DNA of 64,000 bases, taken from Peltaster fructicola (lineage: Eukaryota > Ascomycota > Dothideomycetes). The notes under the pieces were generated by a model. It searched no databases. It saw nothing but the letters and a program-made list of their open reading frames with translations, and had not been told where the DNA came from. The stretch spans positions 1,489,501 through 1,553,500 of the forward strand of contig CP051140.1 in assembly GCA_001592805.2 (NCBI GenBank), in the 5' to 3' direction. Shown one piece after another: positions 19,988 to 31,316 of this stretch. The stretch's first letter is position 1. Every line of letters begins with the position of its first letter. A program made the position numbers and the translations under genes.

Positions 19988-21727
19988 TCAATCCTGCCTC
20001 GGTGCATCTCCAAGTCTCTCAGCATCAATGCCAGAAGTGTCTGCGCCAAAGAACACTACAGTTGTGGTGATGTCGTCTCTAACATCTCTCGTCCTTGTCG
20101 GCGGTAAGGACATCAGCGCTGCAAAGAGACCATCTCTGTTACCTCCCAAAGCATTTCGAACCAGGTGGTTGCTACAAGATTCGTTCTCGACAGTGAAGTA
20201 TTCTCGCTTATTCTTCCACCTCAAAGACTTCTCTTCAGGGTCGTAGTAGAGATCTGCATCGCTCTTGTCGTTCGAAGCCTCGTGAGAGGTGAGAGTGGGC
20301 GAGGATCCTGGTGTCAACACATCGCCGGTGCAAGTTGCTAATCTGTCAGGACCTTGTAGCAGTTTCTGAGCTGTCAGTGCAACGTCCTTCGGGTTGTACT
20401 TGTCAAGCCACATCTGAACCAGCTCGACAGCTTGTTCAGTCGAAAGCTGATCCCACAGACCATCACTCGCTAGGATCAGGAAGTCAGGCTTCGCACCGAG
20501 CTGGATCTTGACGTCTTTGACCTCTGGTCGAGCTGTGAGATATGGAGGCGTCTTCACCACACCTTTAGGCCTAGGCGGGCTCGTCCATAGAGCTTGATGC
20601 AGGAAGCTAGTGATGTTCTCTGGAAACTTCCATCTGCTGTCTCCAAATGCTCTTGTGACTGCGAGACCAAAGAGACGACCTGATGACTTGTCGATGATAT
20701 CTTCGCCAGGATGTTCGGCTTCTAGTCGCTTGACTTCATCCTCGTTGAAGCCTGTCTGGTCTACCGACATTGGCATTGCAACATATCGACTTTGCCCAGC
20801 ATCCCACCGACCTAGGACTGCCCGGGAGTCGCCAGTGTTCGCAACGCGCAATACCTTATTGTATGGATCGTAGACTGCAACCAGAGCACATGAACCTTGA
20901 TCCGCTAGTGATGCTACATTGAGAGCGAATGCTCTAGACTTGTCGGCAGAGCTCAGCAGCTCTTGAGCTTGACCAAGAATATCCTCATCGGTTTGCACAA
21001 AAGCATCTGCGATGAGTTCGTTGATCTCCTCGCTGGTCAGGGCATGCTCAGCCGTGAGAGCACCCGCCTCGATGAGTCTGCTTCCAACCATTGTGGGAAG
21101 CACATCTGCTAAGAAAGCAGACGTGCGAGGACCAGCATGACCATCAAAGATACCCCATATCCACCATTGACGAGTAGGATCATGTGGAGAGTAGAAGCCA
21201 AGGGAGACGTGCTGATCCTCGCAAGGCACATTCGCCGGCAGTCTGCAAGTTTGTGAGATAGCTGATGTCGAAGCACTCCAGCCTGAGCCGTAGCTCAACA
21301 CATTGTTGGCTTTTTCTGCATCATAGAAGACGGTTTCGGTTGCTCGTTCGTAAGCAGTGCGTTCTTCGAGAGAGACAGGCTTGCCACCGTATCCCTCGAG
21401 GCCTCTCTTGACTTCCTCAGCAACGTCCCGCAGCTGGTCAAGGTCAGTGATAATCTTGCCAGTGGTGTAAGAGACAGCGAGGGCTGCTGAGGTTACGGCA
21501 ATCAGGGTTCCGCGAAGTATGCGCCATCGTAGCTTGGGCCTAACGACCTGCTGCACCGGAGGTTGCTGGAAATACGTAGTATGAGGCTCATTATGCGAGC
21601 TATTGTGCCTTCGGGGACAGTTGTACGCCTGCCTATGCGATAACAGGCGTCGACTGAGCACTATTGCTCGCCGCGGGAGCATTTCCACCAATTTCTGAGC
21701 TGATTCAACGTGATGCGAAACATTCAT
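19988..21727 (-). CDS. Mitochondrial PP2C-type protein phosphatase (PTC5 / pyruvate dehydrogenase phosphatase-like)
   Basis: Single exon, 579 residues. PP2C core motifs are present: WIWGIFDGHAGPRTSAFL (FDGHAG at 194-199, metal-binding Asp), ANTGDSRAVLG, LAVTRAFGDSRWK, LILASDGLWDQLS and the final DDITTTVVFF. The N-terminus is rich in Arg and lacks acid (MLPRRAIVLSRRLLSHRQ from Met16), a mitochondrial targeting pattern, followed by a hydrophobic stretch near residues 70-88 that may be a membrane anchor. This layout matches fungal Ptc5, which dephosphorylates the E1 subunit of pyruvate dehydrogenase; other mitochondrial PP2Cs remain possible. Start may be Met1 (21727) or Met16. It converges with PSO2. 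Confidence 0.9.
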   Translation of the reverse strand: MNVSHHVESAQKLVEMLPRRAIVLSRRLLSHRQAYNCPRRHNSSHNEPHTTYFQQPPVQQVVRPKLRWRILRGTLIAVTSAALAVSYTTGKIITDLDQLRDVAEEVKRGLEGYGGKPVSLEERTAYERATETVFYDAEKANNVLSYGSGWSASTSAISQTCRLPANVPCEDQHVSLGFYSPHDPTRQWWIWGIFDGHAGPRTSAFLADVLPTMVGSRLIEAGALTAEHALTSEEINELIADAFVQTDEDILGQAQELLSSADKSRAFALNVASLADQGSCALVAVYDPYNKVLRVANTGDSRAVLGRWDAGQSRYVAMPMSVDQTGFNEDEVKRLEAEHPGEDIIDKSSGRLFGLAVTRAFGDSRWKFPENITSFLHQALWTSPPRPKGVVKTPPYLTARPEVKDVKIQLGAKPDFLILASDGLWDQLSTEQAVELVQMWLDKYNPKDVALTAQKLLQGPDRLATCTGDVLTPGSSPTLTSHEASNDKSDADLYYDPEEKSLRWKNKREYFTVENESCSNHLVRNALGGNRDGLFAALMSLPPTRTRDVRDDITTTVVFFGADTSGIDAERLGDAPRQD

Positions 21728-22086
21728 AGCAAGGGGTGTTCTCGAGTTATGCGCTATACCTGAAAGGGAAAACTGTACACAGCAAGCTGAAGACGATGTT
21801 GCGAGCTTCTGATACAGACTTCCCTGAAGAAACCATTCTCCTTCCTCCTACCTCAGCACATACACTTAGTCATGATATCGAGTGTAACCCGCGATCTACC
21901 ATCTGTGAAAGCAGCATCGTGTCATCATGGTGAGGAGATCATCGTACAACTGTGCTCATACATTCATTACAAGGACTAATGCCAGCTTTCAGGCGGTAAC
22001 AAAGACGGCCTCTTTCCAAGAACTTTCAAATGTGTCCATCGACGTCAGCATCATCTCCCAGAAGCACGAGATCGCAGGAGCTGCGG
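21728..22086. other. Intergenic: PP2C promoter and P450 3' flank
   Basis: About 360 bases with only short, non-conserved open frames. Both neighbours are on the minus strand, so this holds the phosphatase promoter and the P450 3' UTR. Confidence 0.45.
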
Positions 22087-23718
22087 TCAATGCCTTGGCG
22101 TCAACGAGACCTTCGTACCGTTGAAGCTTGTGCAGGTAAGCGATAGTCCTTCGATCCATGGCTCGCTGTCCCTCGACTCGAGCTTGCTGAACGACTGCAT
22201 CAGCCTGACTGTCGTGTAGCTGGCCTCCGTCAGAGCGAATTGCTGTCCGAGACATATCCTTGCGCCACCATTGAATGGGAGATACTCCCAGCCGACTCTG
22301 AGACCCTTTTTGCCAGTCTCTGCATTGTCCAGCCAGCGCTCAGGTCGAAACTCCTCAGCGTCCTCTCCGTAGTAGTCCTTTCTACGGTGAAGAGCGTAGA
22401 CCGACCAAGCGACGACCTGGCCCTTGGGACAGAAAAGAGGAGACTTGCCATCTGGTCCACCACCAATAGGTAATGTTGTGTCCTCAAGAGCAGATCGCGA
22501 GTTATTGGGCACGACAGGGTGTAAGCGCAAAGACTCGTTCAGCACCGCTTTGAGGTACTTCATGTCTTTGATCTGTTCGAAAGTTGGTGCTGCACCTTGC
22601 AAAGGCGCAATCTCTTCTTGTAACTTGTTCCAGATATCAGGTCGCTTGGCGATGACAAACCAAGCATTGGACAGAAGCGAAGCTGTAGTATCGCGACCAG
22701 CTAACAAGATATTCAGCAGCTCAGAGCGGATGCGGATAGGGTCAGAAGTTTGTCGGACAAGCTCATCAATGAAGACGTAACGACCAGAGTCCTCGCCGCT
22801 GGCCTTCTCGGCAAGCAACTGATTGCGCTTGGCCATGCCCTTCTGGACGAAGGAGTCAACGAAGTCGTGAATGAACTTTCGATCATGCTCCCACTTGGAG
22901 TCCTTGGCGAAGAATGTCATGATGGCATTGATGACCATGCCAAAGCGAGCGTTGTTAGCGATGTGGACTTGTGAGCGGTTGAAAGAATCGGCGAAGCCAT
23001 CAGCATTTCCAGAGCTCAGAGCGTTGATGCTCTCTCCGAAAAGGAACTCTGTTGCAGAGTCGATTGTCAACAGGAAGAACAGCTCTGAGAGGTCGACGGT
23101 GCTGCCATCACGTGGAATGTGTTTGATGAGATCCTGGATGTGGCGCTCGAACATGCTGAGATCTGCAACTTGCGTACGGACAAAGTTAGGTCGCAGCATC
23201 TCTCGGCTTCTATGCCACTCTGCTCCGTCAGTGGTGAAGATGCCTGCATAAGGTCAGCATGGTTGTGGCATATGCCTTGCTACCTACCATCACCGAGCAA
23301 TGGCCTAAAGCCAATCTTCCTCCTCTCCGAGACTCCAGATCTTATGATCGGTGGCCTGAATGGTTTTGAGGATTTCCGGTTCCCGTGTAACGATAATCTT
23401 GCGGCCAAGCATGACGACCTCAAAAGTGTTGGCTTTCAAGGTCTCGAATCGGCTGAGACCGTTCTCCAGGATCGTATGCGCTCTGATGTTCTTCACGTTC
23501 AGACGAAACAGCTCCCATCCGAAGATTCTCTCCGATTGCTCCAACTGAACGGCAGGCAGTGCGCCCTTTGCGCGCTGCAGGCTTTGCCTCCTCTGCCGCA
23601 GAGTGATGAACGAGACAATGCCATACAGAAAGAACGCAGCCGAACCGAGAAGCATGAGCTTCGCCGTTGGCGGAAGTGCTGAGATATCCATATTGATTGT
23701 GCTTGAATGTTGAAGCAT
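22087..23718 (-). CDS. CYP52-like cytochrome P450 with a frame break in exon 1
   Basis: Two exons (23718-23288 and 23243-22087; 44-nt intron) encode about 529 codons of a membrane-anchored P450: N-terminal hydrophobic anchor (LMLLGSAAFFLYGIVSFITL), I-helix AGRDTT, K-helix ESLR, and heme loop FNGGARICLGQQ. GIFTTDGAEWHRSREMLRPNF and the I-helix region are typical of CYP52 and relatives, ER n-alkane/fatty-acid omega-hydroxylases. The exon 1 frame runs to HKIWSLGEEE then hits a stop, while the next frame reads RKIGFRPLLGDG as the family requires. The two frames meet in a purine run (minus-strand GAGAGGAGGAAG, 23316-23327), so one base is extra or two are missing there. Either a recent pseudogene or a sequence error. 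Start is ATG 23718 or 23691. Confidence 0.88.
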
Positions 23719-24314
23719 CAATGGAGAGGAGTCAGTCTTATGTATGCAACAAAGGGAATAGGCGAGGTTAAAGATTCGGGTGCGATCTTTCTGATCGTGA
23801 TTACAAGACTACTTGCAAGGTTGGTTCGCCCTATGGCTCGGGGAGCCACTTCGGCCGACCTTCGTGACCGGCCAAGGGTGGTTGACTCAAACATGCATGC
23901 TACAGTACTGCAGACGCCGTGGCATGACATTCCAGGTAATTTAGACACACCTCGCGCCTATTGAAGCACAGCTCGTCCTATCAGATCCGCGAATCGGTGC
24001 TGTTGATGAGACTGACATAGGGCAGCAATTCTTTGAGTTTCCCCGTTTCCTTGTTCTCCGCCTCCGTATAAGTCGTATGGGGGCCGGGAGTCGGTCTGTC
24101 AGAGTTACCGCCCACCGTCCTGTATCACATGCGTCAAAGAATGACTGTGTCCACTTCATGCACCGTAAGACGGAGGTACATCTGGCAGTGTCACTTAGTA
24201 GAACACATTGGCGGGAGACAGCACAACATCTGACAGCGTTGTACGGCGTATGCTACGAGATGCCATGTGATCAGCATATTATTGTACAAAGTATACAGCA
24301 TCGTAGGACAACGA
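23719..24314. other. Intergenic: P450 promoter and RAT1 3' flank
   Basis: About 600 bases. The part next to 23719 is the presumed P450 promoter; the part next to 24314 the RAT1 3' UTR. No coding signal is evident on either strand. Confidence 0.45.
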
Positions 24315-27300
24315 CTAATATCGTCCACCGTAGCCACCGTGACCACCATTGCCGTAGCCTTGGTTGTTGTAATTGTTTCGTCCGCCCTGCTGGCCATTGT
24401 AGCCTTGGTTATATCCACCTTGATTGTAGCCTCCTTCATAGCCTCGTCCCGCGGAGTTGTTGTAGCCTTGATTTTGATAGTTGCCTTGGTAGCCGCCTTG
24501 ATGGCCGCCGCCATAGCCACTGGCATATCCGCCCTGGTCAGCGTAGCCATAGCCGCCTCTTTGAGCTGGAGGATAGCCTTGAGGTGGTCCGTTGTATCCG
24601 TTGTGGCTGCCTTGCTGGTTGAAGCCATGTGCTGCAGCCTGTGCCGCAAGACCTGGTGGTAGATTCTGCCAAGGCTGTTGCTGGTTGCCTCGATGGCGGT
24701 CATCGCGGCCGTTGTGGCCGTTGTCATGACCTCTCGTGCTATTCCCACCGTACATGTCGTCTCGAGCGGCATAGTTGATACGACGGCCATCGCTGCGATC
24801 ACCGTTTTCAGAGAGTCGAACGCCTCCATGACTCCTTCCGCTACGCTCAGCTTTGCTGCGTGTGGTTTGGATATCGTTATAATCCAGGACTGGTGGGCCA
24901 AACTTGACGCCTGGCAAGAGCATGCTCTGGTGCAGAGATGGCAATACTGGCATCATGTAATGTACTGACACGCTGCCATCTTCGTCCAGACTTGCGTACT
25001 TCTCCTGCGTGCTTGGCAGTGGGAAGTCTAATGATGAACCGGGAATGTACTCCTCGTTCTTGACGATCTTGCCATGTAGTCCTTCTGACAGCTTGTGATT
25101 GAGCTTGAGCTTACCGTCACCAGCTTTCTTGCCGAAGAAGCTCGCAGAAACGCTCGGATACAATGGATGCTTGGTCGAGAAGATCAGCGCCTCCTCGCCG
25201 AATGCATTGCGACGCTTCTCGTCCTCAGTGAGTAGTGGGTACTTTGTAGCCATTGCATCAAGCAGTCGCTTCTCGTCAATGAATGGCAACAGCGCCACAC
25301 CTTGCCAGGCAAACTTCTTTCCGTTGAGGTCGACGTCAAAGTCGACAGGATAGAACTCTTTGATAGAGCTGTCCTCGTCGGTCATCAAGGGATGGAAGAC
25401 TGCTGGGATAGTGTGATTTGAGGCTGCTGGCATGACACCCATGAGCTGCTCATATGGGCGGAACGGTCCACCCTTGTCAAACTTGATGACCTGCTTGTCC
25501 ATATCTTGGAAATCTGCACCGAATGGAGCATAATGATATGGATAGTACCACGTCCATGAAGGACATCCTTGCATGTAGTAAAGCAGGACCCAAGCGAGTC
25601 CTTCAACATAGCTGCGGGCAACCTTGTGGCGGAACTCAACATCATCAGGCGAGACATGGAACTTCTGCTCGTAGTAGCGGCCCTGGTAGCCATTCTCCCA
25701 GAGCTTGACTGTGTCCTCAGGCATCATGTCTTGCTCTGAAGAGTTGCCGCCGAGAGCTCCAGATGTGCCACGACTGATTTCGATATTTGGTGTGTTGCGG
25801 CCAGGTGTAGATGGATCTGTGCTTACTTCATCCGCCTCCTCGCGCATGCTTGCCGTTCTCTTGCCAAGCGCTGTACCGTTCTTCAACTTGTCCTTGAGTG
25901 CTGCGGCGGCAGAGCGGTTGTCTGCGTTTGCCTTGTCGATCACGGCCGTGCCTCCGACGACATCTGCGTGTGTGAGACCTGCTTGATATCGTGGATCATT
26001 CTTCGTTTGAGCATCCTTGAGGGCAAACATTGGCAGAGCATTCATGTCTGGCGCAATATCGTCGGCCTTGCGTATACCACCGCCGGCACCTCGCTGTATG
26101 ACAGACTCGTCGAAGCCCGAAGAACCCCCTGAGAAACGTGCCCTCTTGTTGCTCTGTCTGCGATCATTTCGCTCGGCATTGCGTCGATCTCGCTCTTCCT
26201 TACGCACTTCGTTCTCTCGACGTCGTTTGAAGATGGCATCCTCCTGTTTTGCTAGACCTTCAAGGATGACCTGTGCTCTTGTCAGATCCACATGACCATC
26301 CTTGGTGACATAACCGCCCATGGCAGGAATGTTGTCACGCCAGATCGCAATCAGCGTGTCGATACCGTCTTCTCGGATATCGAGTGATGGCAAATGCGGT
26401 AGGAAATCGTTTCCGACGAAGAAGCACATGAACACCCAATCGTCCAGCGCTCGTTCAAGGTCGAAACGGAACTTCTGGGCAGGCACGCTCATCTCGACAG
26501 CCAGGTACTCACGTAGAATGCCAACATGCAGCCAAATGAATGGCTTGAGCGGCTTCTCTGGTACTTCCTCGCCTGGCTTAGGCTTTGGAGCGCCACGACA
26601 CTGATCTGCCATGTGGCCAGGCTGATTGCACTTTCGGCAATGTCCAGGCTTTGTGTCGTTCGCGAAGACATCTTCACGCAGCACACGGAAATGTGGTTCG
26701 TGTGTTGCGATGCCAAGCATGATGAGATCTGCATCTAGTCCATAGATGACGTGCCTTGTGTTCGGGTCATGTGTAGGAGAGCTACGTTGTGATCGAACGA
26801 AGTTCATGATCTTATGCTCACCTTCTCCCGGGACTGTTGCATCTGAGATGATGACCTTGAGCTTCTCCCAGGCAGGATCAGTGCTCAGCTTATAGCTGAC
26901 CCAGTATCGTAGACTCTGCGCCAGAATGTTCATGAAAGGCGTGCCAGGAGTGATGGCATTTGAGTCCCAAGTTTTCTTGGGCTTCTCTCCGCCCTCGATC
27001 TCGGCGTCACGACCACTTGCTTTGAGCATTGCATGGTACTCAGCAGTGGCTTTGTCCTTGTCGGCAGCTTCTTGTGCGGAACGGAAACGACGAGATCGTT
27101 GTTGATTCATCTTTGCACGAGGCGCAACACCATCGACAGCAATCATGAGCAGCTTACGTGGACGAACCATATTGACAACACGTTCAGTGTACTCGAATAC
27201 TGCGATCATCATCTCTTCCTCGTTGGCGGGTGGTGGGCGATCTTCGGGATGGGAACAGGGATGGACAATACCGTTCATGTCGAGATATAAGTTGTCCATT

Positions 27301-27455
27301 TCTTCGCCGTTCGGATTCGGCTTGCGTGCGTCAACTGGAAGGACTGTCTTTGTGCCATCGCCATTATCTAGCTCTTGTGGCAGTTCTTCGACCACGGGCG
27401 AGATGATCTTGGGGTACTTCTTGCTCAACCAACGGAACAAGGCTGGGACACCCAT
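24315..27455 (-). CDS. rat1: Nuclear 5'-3' exoribonuclease RAT1/XRN2
   Basis: Single exon, 1046 residues. Rat1 degrades RNA from 5'-monophosphate ends and ends RNA polymerase II transcription (torpedo model). The start MGVPALFRWLSKKYPKIISP is diagnostic. XRN_N motifs seen: NLYLDMNGIVHPC, AVDGVAPRAKMNQQRSRRF, DATVPGEGEHKIMNF and GLDADLIMLG (metal-binding acids). A CCHC zinc knuckle (Cys273, Cys276, His281, Cys286) distinguishes the RAT1/XRN2 branch in filamentous fungi from XRN1. A Lys/Arg/Glu stretch (EVRKEERDRRNAERNDRRQ) is a likely nuclear signal. The tail is built of Gly-Tyr-Asn-Gln repeats, disordered and prone to phase separation (inference). Divergent from USO1. Confidence 0.97.
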   Translation of the reverse strand: MGVPALFRWLSKKYPKIISPVVEELPQELDNGDGTKTVLPVDARKPNPNGEEMDNLYLDMNGIVHPCSHPEDRPPPANEEEMMIAVFEYTERVVNMVRPRKLLMIAVDGVAPRAKMNQQRSRRFRSAQEAADKDKATAEYHAMLKASGRDAEIEGGEKPKKTWDSNAITPGTPFMNILAQSLRYWVSYKLSTDPAWEKLKVIISDATVPGEGEHKIMNFVRSQRSSPTHDPNTRHVIYGLDADLIMLGIATHEPHFRVLREDVFANDTKPGHCRKCNQPGHMADQCRGAPKPKPGEEVPEKPLKPFIWLHVGILREYLAVEMSVPAQKFRFDLERALDDWVFMCFFVGNDFLPHLPSLDIREDGIDTLIAIWRDNIPAMGGYVTKDGHVDLTRAQVILEGLAKQEDAIFKRRRENEVRKEERDRRNAERNDRRQSNKRARFSGGSSGFDESVIQRGAGGGIRKADDIAPDMNALPMFALKDAQTKNDPRYQAGLTHADVVGGTAVIDKANADNRSAAAALKDKLKNGTALGKRTASMREEADEVSTDPSTPGRNTPNIEISRGTSGALGGNSSEQDMMPEDTVKLWENGYQGRYYEQKFHVSPDDVEFRHKVARSYVEGLAWVLLYYMQGCPSWTWYYPYHYAPFGADFQDMDKQVIKFDKGGPFRPYEQLMGVMPAASNHTIPAVFHPLMTDEDSSIKEFYPVDFDVDLNGKKFAWQGVALLPFIDEKRLLDAMATKYPLLTEDEKRRNAFGEEALIFSTKHPLYPSVSASFFGKKAGDGKLKLNHKLSEGLHGKIVKNEEYIPGSSLDFPLPSTQEKYASLDEDGSVSVHYMMPVLPSLHQSMLLPGVKFGPPVLDYNDIQTTRSKAERSGRSHGGVRLSENGDRSDGRRINYAARDDMYGGNSTRGHDNGHNGRDDRHRGNQQQPWQNLPPGLAAQAAAHGFNQQGSHNGYNGPPQGYPPAQRGGYGYADQGGYASGYGGGHQGGYQGNYQNQGYNNSAGRGYEGGYNQGGYNQGYNGQQGGRNNYNNQGYGNGGHGGYGGRY

Positions 27456-27891
27456 GATGGGCGATGGAAAGGTGGTTGTTGAAAGGTGGAAGACAAGGGA
27501 ATATAGGTTACTGAAGGGAGCAGGCGGCGCACGAGAATGCTGATGTTACGCACTCCTTTACAGCAAAAGACACGCGACGCACAGCAGAGGGTGTTGACAA
27601 GCTGCTGGCTGTGTTTGCGCAGGTGATGGTCGAGTAAAGACAAAAGCCCATCAGTCATTTCGCGTCGCAGGCTCTACGATTCTCACATCTCGGGTTAGCG
27701 GCGCGCCACGTGCTAGCTCCATACAGAATCAGGGACCAAATAATCGCAGCTGTCAACAATTACTCTGGAGAAATATACACTCAACGAGATCAGGTCCGAA
27801 GTGATTGTCGCGTTGTACACAACACTCCTGCTCGAGCAACGACAATGCGATAGCTCGCCCTGGCCTGCGCGTTGCAGGCACAACTTACAAA
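27456..27891. promoter_or_regulatory. Divergent promoter region of RAT1 and USO1
   Basis: About 435 bases between two ATGs pointing apart, so both promoters lie here. The plus-strand frame of USO1 stays open to 27805, but its ATG-free upstream part lacks conserved sequence. No clear TATA box. Confidence 0.45.
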
Positions 27892-30800
27892 ATGTTGAAA
27901 CAACCACCTCTGCAGACGGCTACAGCCACGATCGAGAACTACTGCTCACGATTGCAGTCAGCAACACTGCTTGAGGATCGAAGAGCAGCTATTGAAGGCC
28001 TCAGAAGCGTCGCCAAGCAATACCCAGCTTCAGTCGCCAGTGGCTCCCTTCGAGAGCTGATCTTGACACTGCGTAGAGATGGTCTTGGAGAAACATCGTC
28101 CAAGAGACGAGACGGCGAGCCAAGGAGGAGTGAAGAGGGCGGTGACGTTGACACCATCCGGTTGGTGTTGGAGACACTGTTGCGTCTGTTTGAGCCAGAT
28201 CCAGACAGTCCTGAGGCAGGCGATGAGATCGCATTGTTCCTCGCAGATGAGTTCTGCATGGTAGGTAGCATCAGCATGTCAAGTTGAGTACAGGAGCTAA
28301 GCTAATACCAGAGACAAGAAAATGTATCTCTTCTCCTGAACCTCCTCGACCCGACAGCGGCATACTCTGACAACCTGTCCTGTAAGCTGACTGTTCAGAT
28401 CTTGTCGGGCATCTGCGCTGCACGTCCGGAGAGATTACAGGAGAGCATACTTGGTGCACCGCTGGGAGTTAGTCGACTGGTGGGCGTGTTGGACAACTCA
28501 AGAGATGATGTTCGCTATGCTGGCTTGGAGCTGCTCACGCATCTGACTGGAGGTGCCAATGAAGAGTTGAGAAAGATTGTTGCATTCGAGGATGTCTTCG
28601 CTCGAGTATTTGCTCTCATCGCGCTTGAAGGTGGTCTGGCAGAAGCAAGAATAGTGGTTCAGGATTGTTTGACTCTCATGATCAATCTTGTCAAAGGCTC
28701 TGCCAGCAATCAAGGTGAGTCTACCTATCCTACATATCACAGAACCTGACCATTGCAGCGATGTTCAGAGAGTCTGGCTGCATCAGCCATCTTGCAGAGC
28801 TGCTGCGCGATGCCTTCCCACCAGCTGAACCGGAAGCACCTTTCATCACGGAGAATCGAGTAAGAGGAGGCTGGGGACTGCTACAGCTATTGAGACAACT
28901 ACTTGTGCCTGGAGAACCAAGCACTCCTCAAAACCAGGCAGCATTCTTCAGAGTCGGCATAGCCCAGATATTGGTGGACTTAGCATTTGCAGATCTCCCT
29001 CCTATGGTTAGAAGCACTGCTCTATGGTCTATCGCGGACTTGATACGCAACAACGCAGCCATACAGGTCAACTTTGCGAACACACAGCTCGGCAATCAGC
29101 GATCGAAGGACGAGCCCAATCACACACAGGTCAATGGCACACGATCAGCAGCGGTCTCGGCAAGAAACAGTGCTCGACCGAGCCTGGACAAACCGCCCAC
29201 TTACATCATTGAAGCACTGCTTGATCTTGTGTTGCACCAACAGCGGGCACAGCACGATCTGCGCGTGGCCGGTTGTGCAGTTGTCCAGGCATACCTTGTC
29301 GGCCATCTCGAGATTCGTGCACACTTCCTGCAACGAGCGATAGCGGGACATAAAGAGCGAGAGGCAGCGCCTAACGTCTTATCATCCTTGCTCAGCGCTA
29401 ACGGTGACACTGTCAGTGTCGTACTATCCGGGTGGACCGTACAGGACTTGGTCAACCAGAATCGAGAGGCGAAAGCCGCCTTTGCAGCAGTCCAAGAAGG
29501 TGAAGCAAGCGAGGGCGAAGATGTATTGACCTCTATCTCAACCTTGGGCTCGCAGCTGCAGCAAAGTATCCAGCAAAAAGCTGAGACATCGCTGATTGCT
29601 GCATATGCCACCACTCTGTGTGTCCTTTTGTGGGACTTCGCAGATGGCATCAATGATTTCCTCGCCGAAGGATCAAGCACACTGCAAACACTTGTCGATG
29701 CTGTCAAGTCAGATTCGGCTGTAGTCTCTGGTCTGATAGCCACACTTCTGGGCATAATCTATGAGTTCAGTACGAAGGACTCGCCTATTCCGCGGAAGAC
29801 CTTAGCAACGTTGCTGACACAAAAGCTTGGCAGAGACAAGTACCTAACTGCCTTGTCCAGCTTGCGAACGGATCCCGCTATACGGGACTACGATCTCTCG
29901 TTGGATGTCAGTGACAGGCTAGAGTTGAGCGAGAGCTTCTTCAACCTGTTCCTGAATGAGTATGCTCGCCTGCGAAGGGCGATCGACAAGGATCCTGGCA
30001 TTGAAGTCATTCCTTATGCTGCAGCAGAAGCAGGAGTCCAACGCGACATTCTTGACGAGCTGCGGAACCAGATCACAAATCTCGAGACTTCACTATCACA
30101 GAGCCAGCAAGCAGCAGCAGAGAACTCGCAGCAAGCACAGCAAGACAAGCTACAGTCAGAGCAGAAGCTGGCGAGTCTGCAAAAAGAGGTCGAGCAGGAG
30201 AAGATCAATTTACAGAAAGACCTGAAGCTTGCGAATGCCGAGACAGAACGCATCAGGTTGGTGATCAGCAAGATGCAATCCAACCACGAGGATGAGAGTC
30301 GGAAGTCACAGCAGGCCCGTCAACGAGAGCTTGAAGATGCCAATATCAAGCATGCTCGAGAGCTCGCAACAGTCCGCCAAGAAGCAGATCGAAAAGCGCA
30401 GCAAGCCAAGCAAGCAGCTGAGCAGGGTTTCGTGCCTGTCAGACAAGACTTTGAACGAAGACTTGCAGAGCTTGGAAATGCTCATCGTACTGAGCAAGCT
30501 GGACATACTAATGTGAGGACGCAGCTGGATGCATTGACCGCTAAGCATACGCAAGCTGAAGCCAAAGCAACACAGATTGGTCAACAGCACCAAGACCTAA
30601 GCAAGAAGCATGCTGAGCTAGAGGCATCGTCTCAGCAATTACAAGCACGCGTGACCAGAGCTGAGACTGATCTACAGACAGCAAGAAAGTCGATTGAGGA
30701 CAATGATGCAGTGGTTGATGGCTTCAAGACTCAGATTGCTGAGCTCTCGGAGGAGGTGAAGGGCAAAGACAGAGAGCTGGAGACTGAACGATCTGGATTC

Positions 30801-31316
30801 ACTGATCTCGAAAAAGAGCTAGAATCGGAGCGCTCGAAGAAGACAGAGCTTGACAAGGAAGTCAAGAAGGCGCAGTCTGCCGTTGCTGAACTCAAGGAAG
30901 CACAAGCTACCATCACTGCACTCACGAAGCAACTCGAGGAGGCCAAGAAAGAAGGGACGAAGGCCGCGAAGCCTTCCAAGAAGGACGCTGACGCCGCCAA
31001 GAAAGCTGACAAGCTGAAGGAGCTCTCTGACAAGCTTGCTGAAGAGGTGAAGGAACTCAAAGCGGCAGCTGAACAAGCCGAGCAGCGTGAAGCAGGGCAC
31101 AAGCAAGAGCTCGACAGTAGTCATAAAAGCCTTGAGGAGGCAAAGGAGTCTGAGAAGACTGCCAAAGAGGAGCTCGAGAACTTGTTGCTCGTCATGGGCG
31201 AGATCGAGAGTAAGAGGGACGAATACCGTGCAAAGGTCAAGGACCTTGGCGGTGAGGTCAGCGAGGACGATGAGGATGAGGAGTCTGATGAAGACGCAAA
31301 CGATGATGTTGATTAA
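27892..31316 (+). CDS. uso1: Vesicle-tethering protein USO1/p115
   Basis: Three exons (27892-28260, 28312-28714, 28759-31316), introns 51 and 44 nt, 1109 residues. Uso1/p115 is a cytosolic homodimer that tethers ER-derived COPII vesicles to the Golgi. The first ~640 residues form the armadillo-like head (VSLLLNLLDPTAAYSDNL, DDVRYAGLELLTHLTGGANEE, RGGWGLLQLLRQLLVPGEPS). From about residue 680 to 1080 the sequence is one long Gln/Glu/Lys-rich coiled coil, and the tail is acidic (EDDEDEESDEDANDDVD), which in p115 contacts golgins. Length is less than yeast Uso1 (1790), as in other filamentous fungi, because the coiled coil is shorter. Splice joins keep frame (ASNQ then AMFRESGC). Confidence 0.95.

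Noticed and set aside
24191-24901. 236-codon Ala/Thr/Met-rich frame opposite the RAT1 tail
   Set aside because: Direct consequence of the Gly/Tyr/Asn repeats on the other strand.
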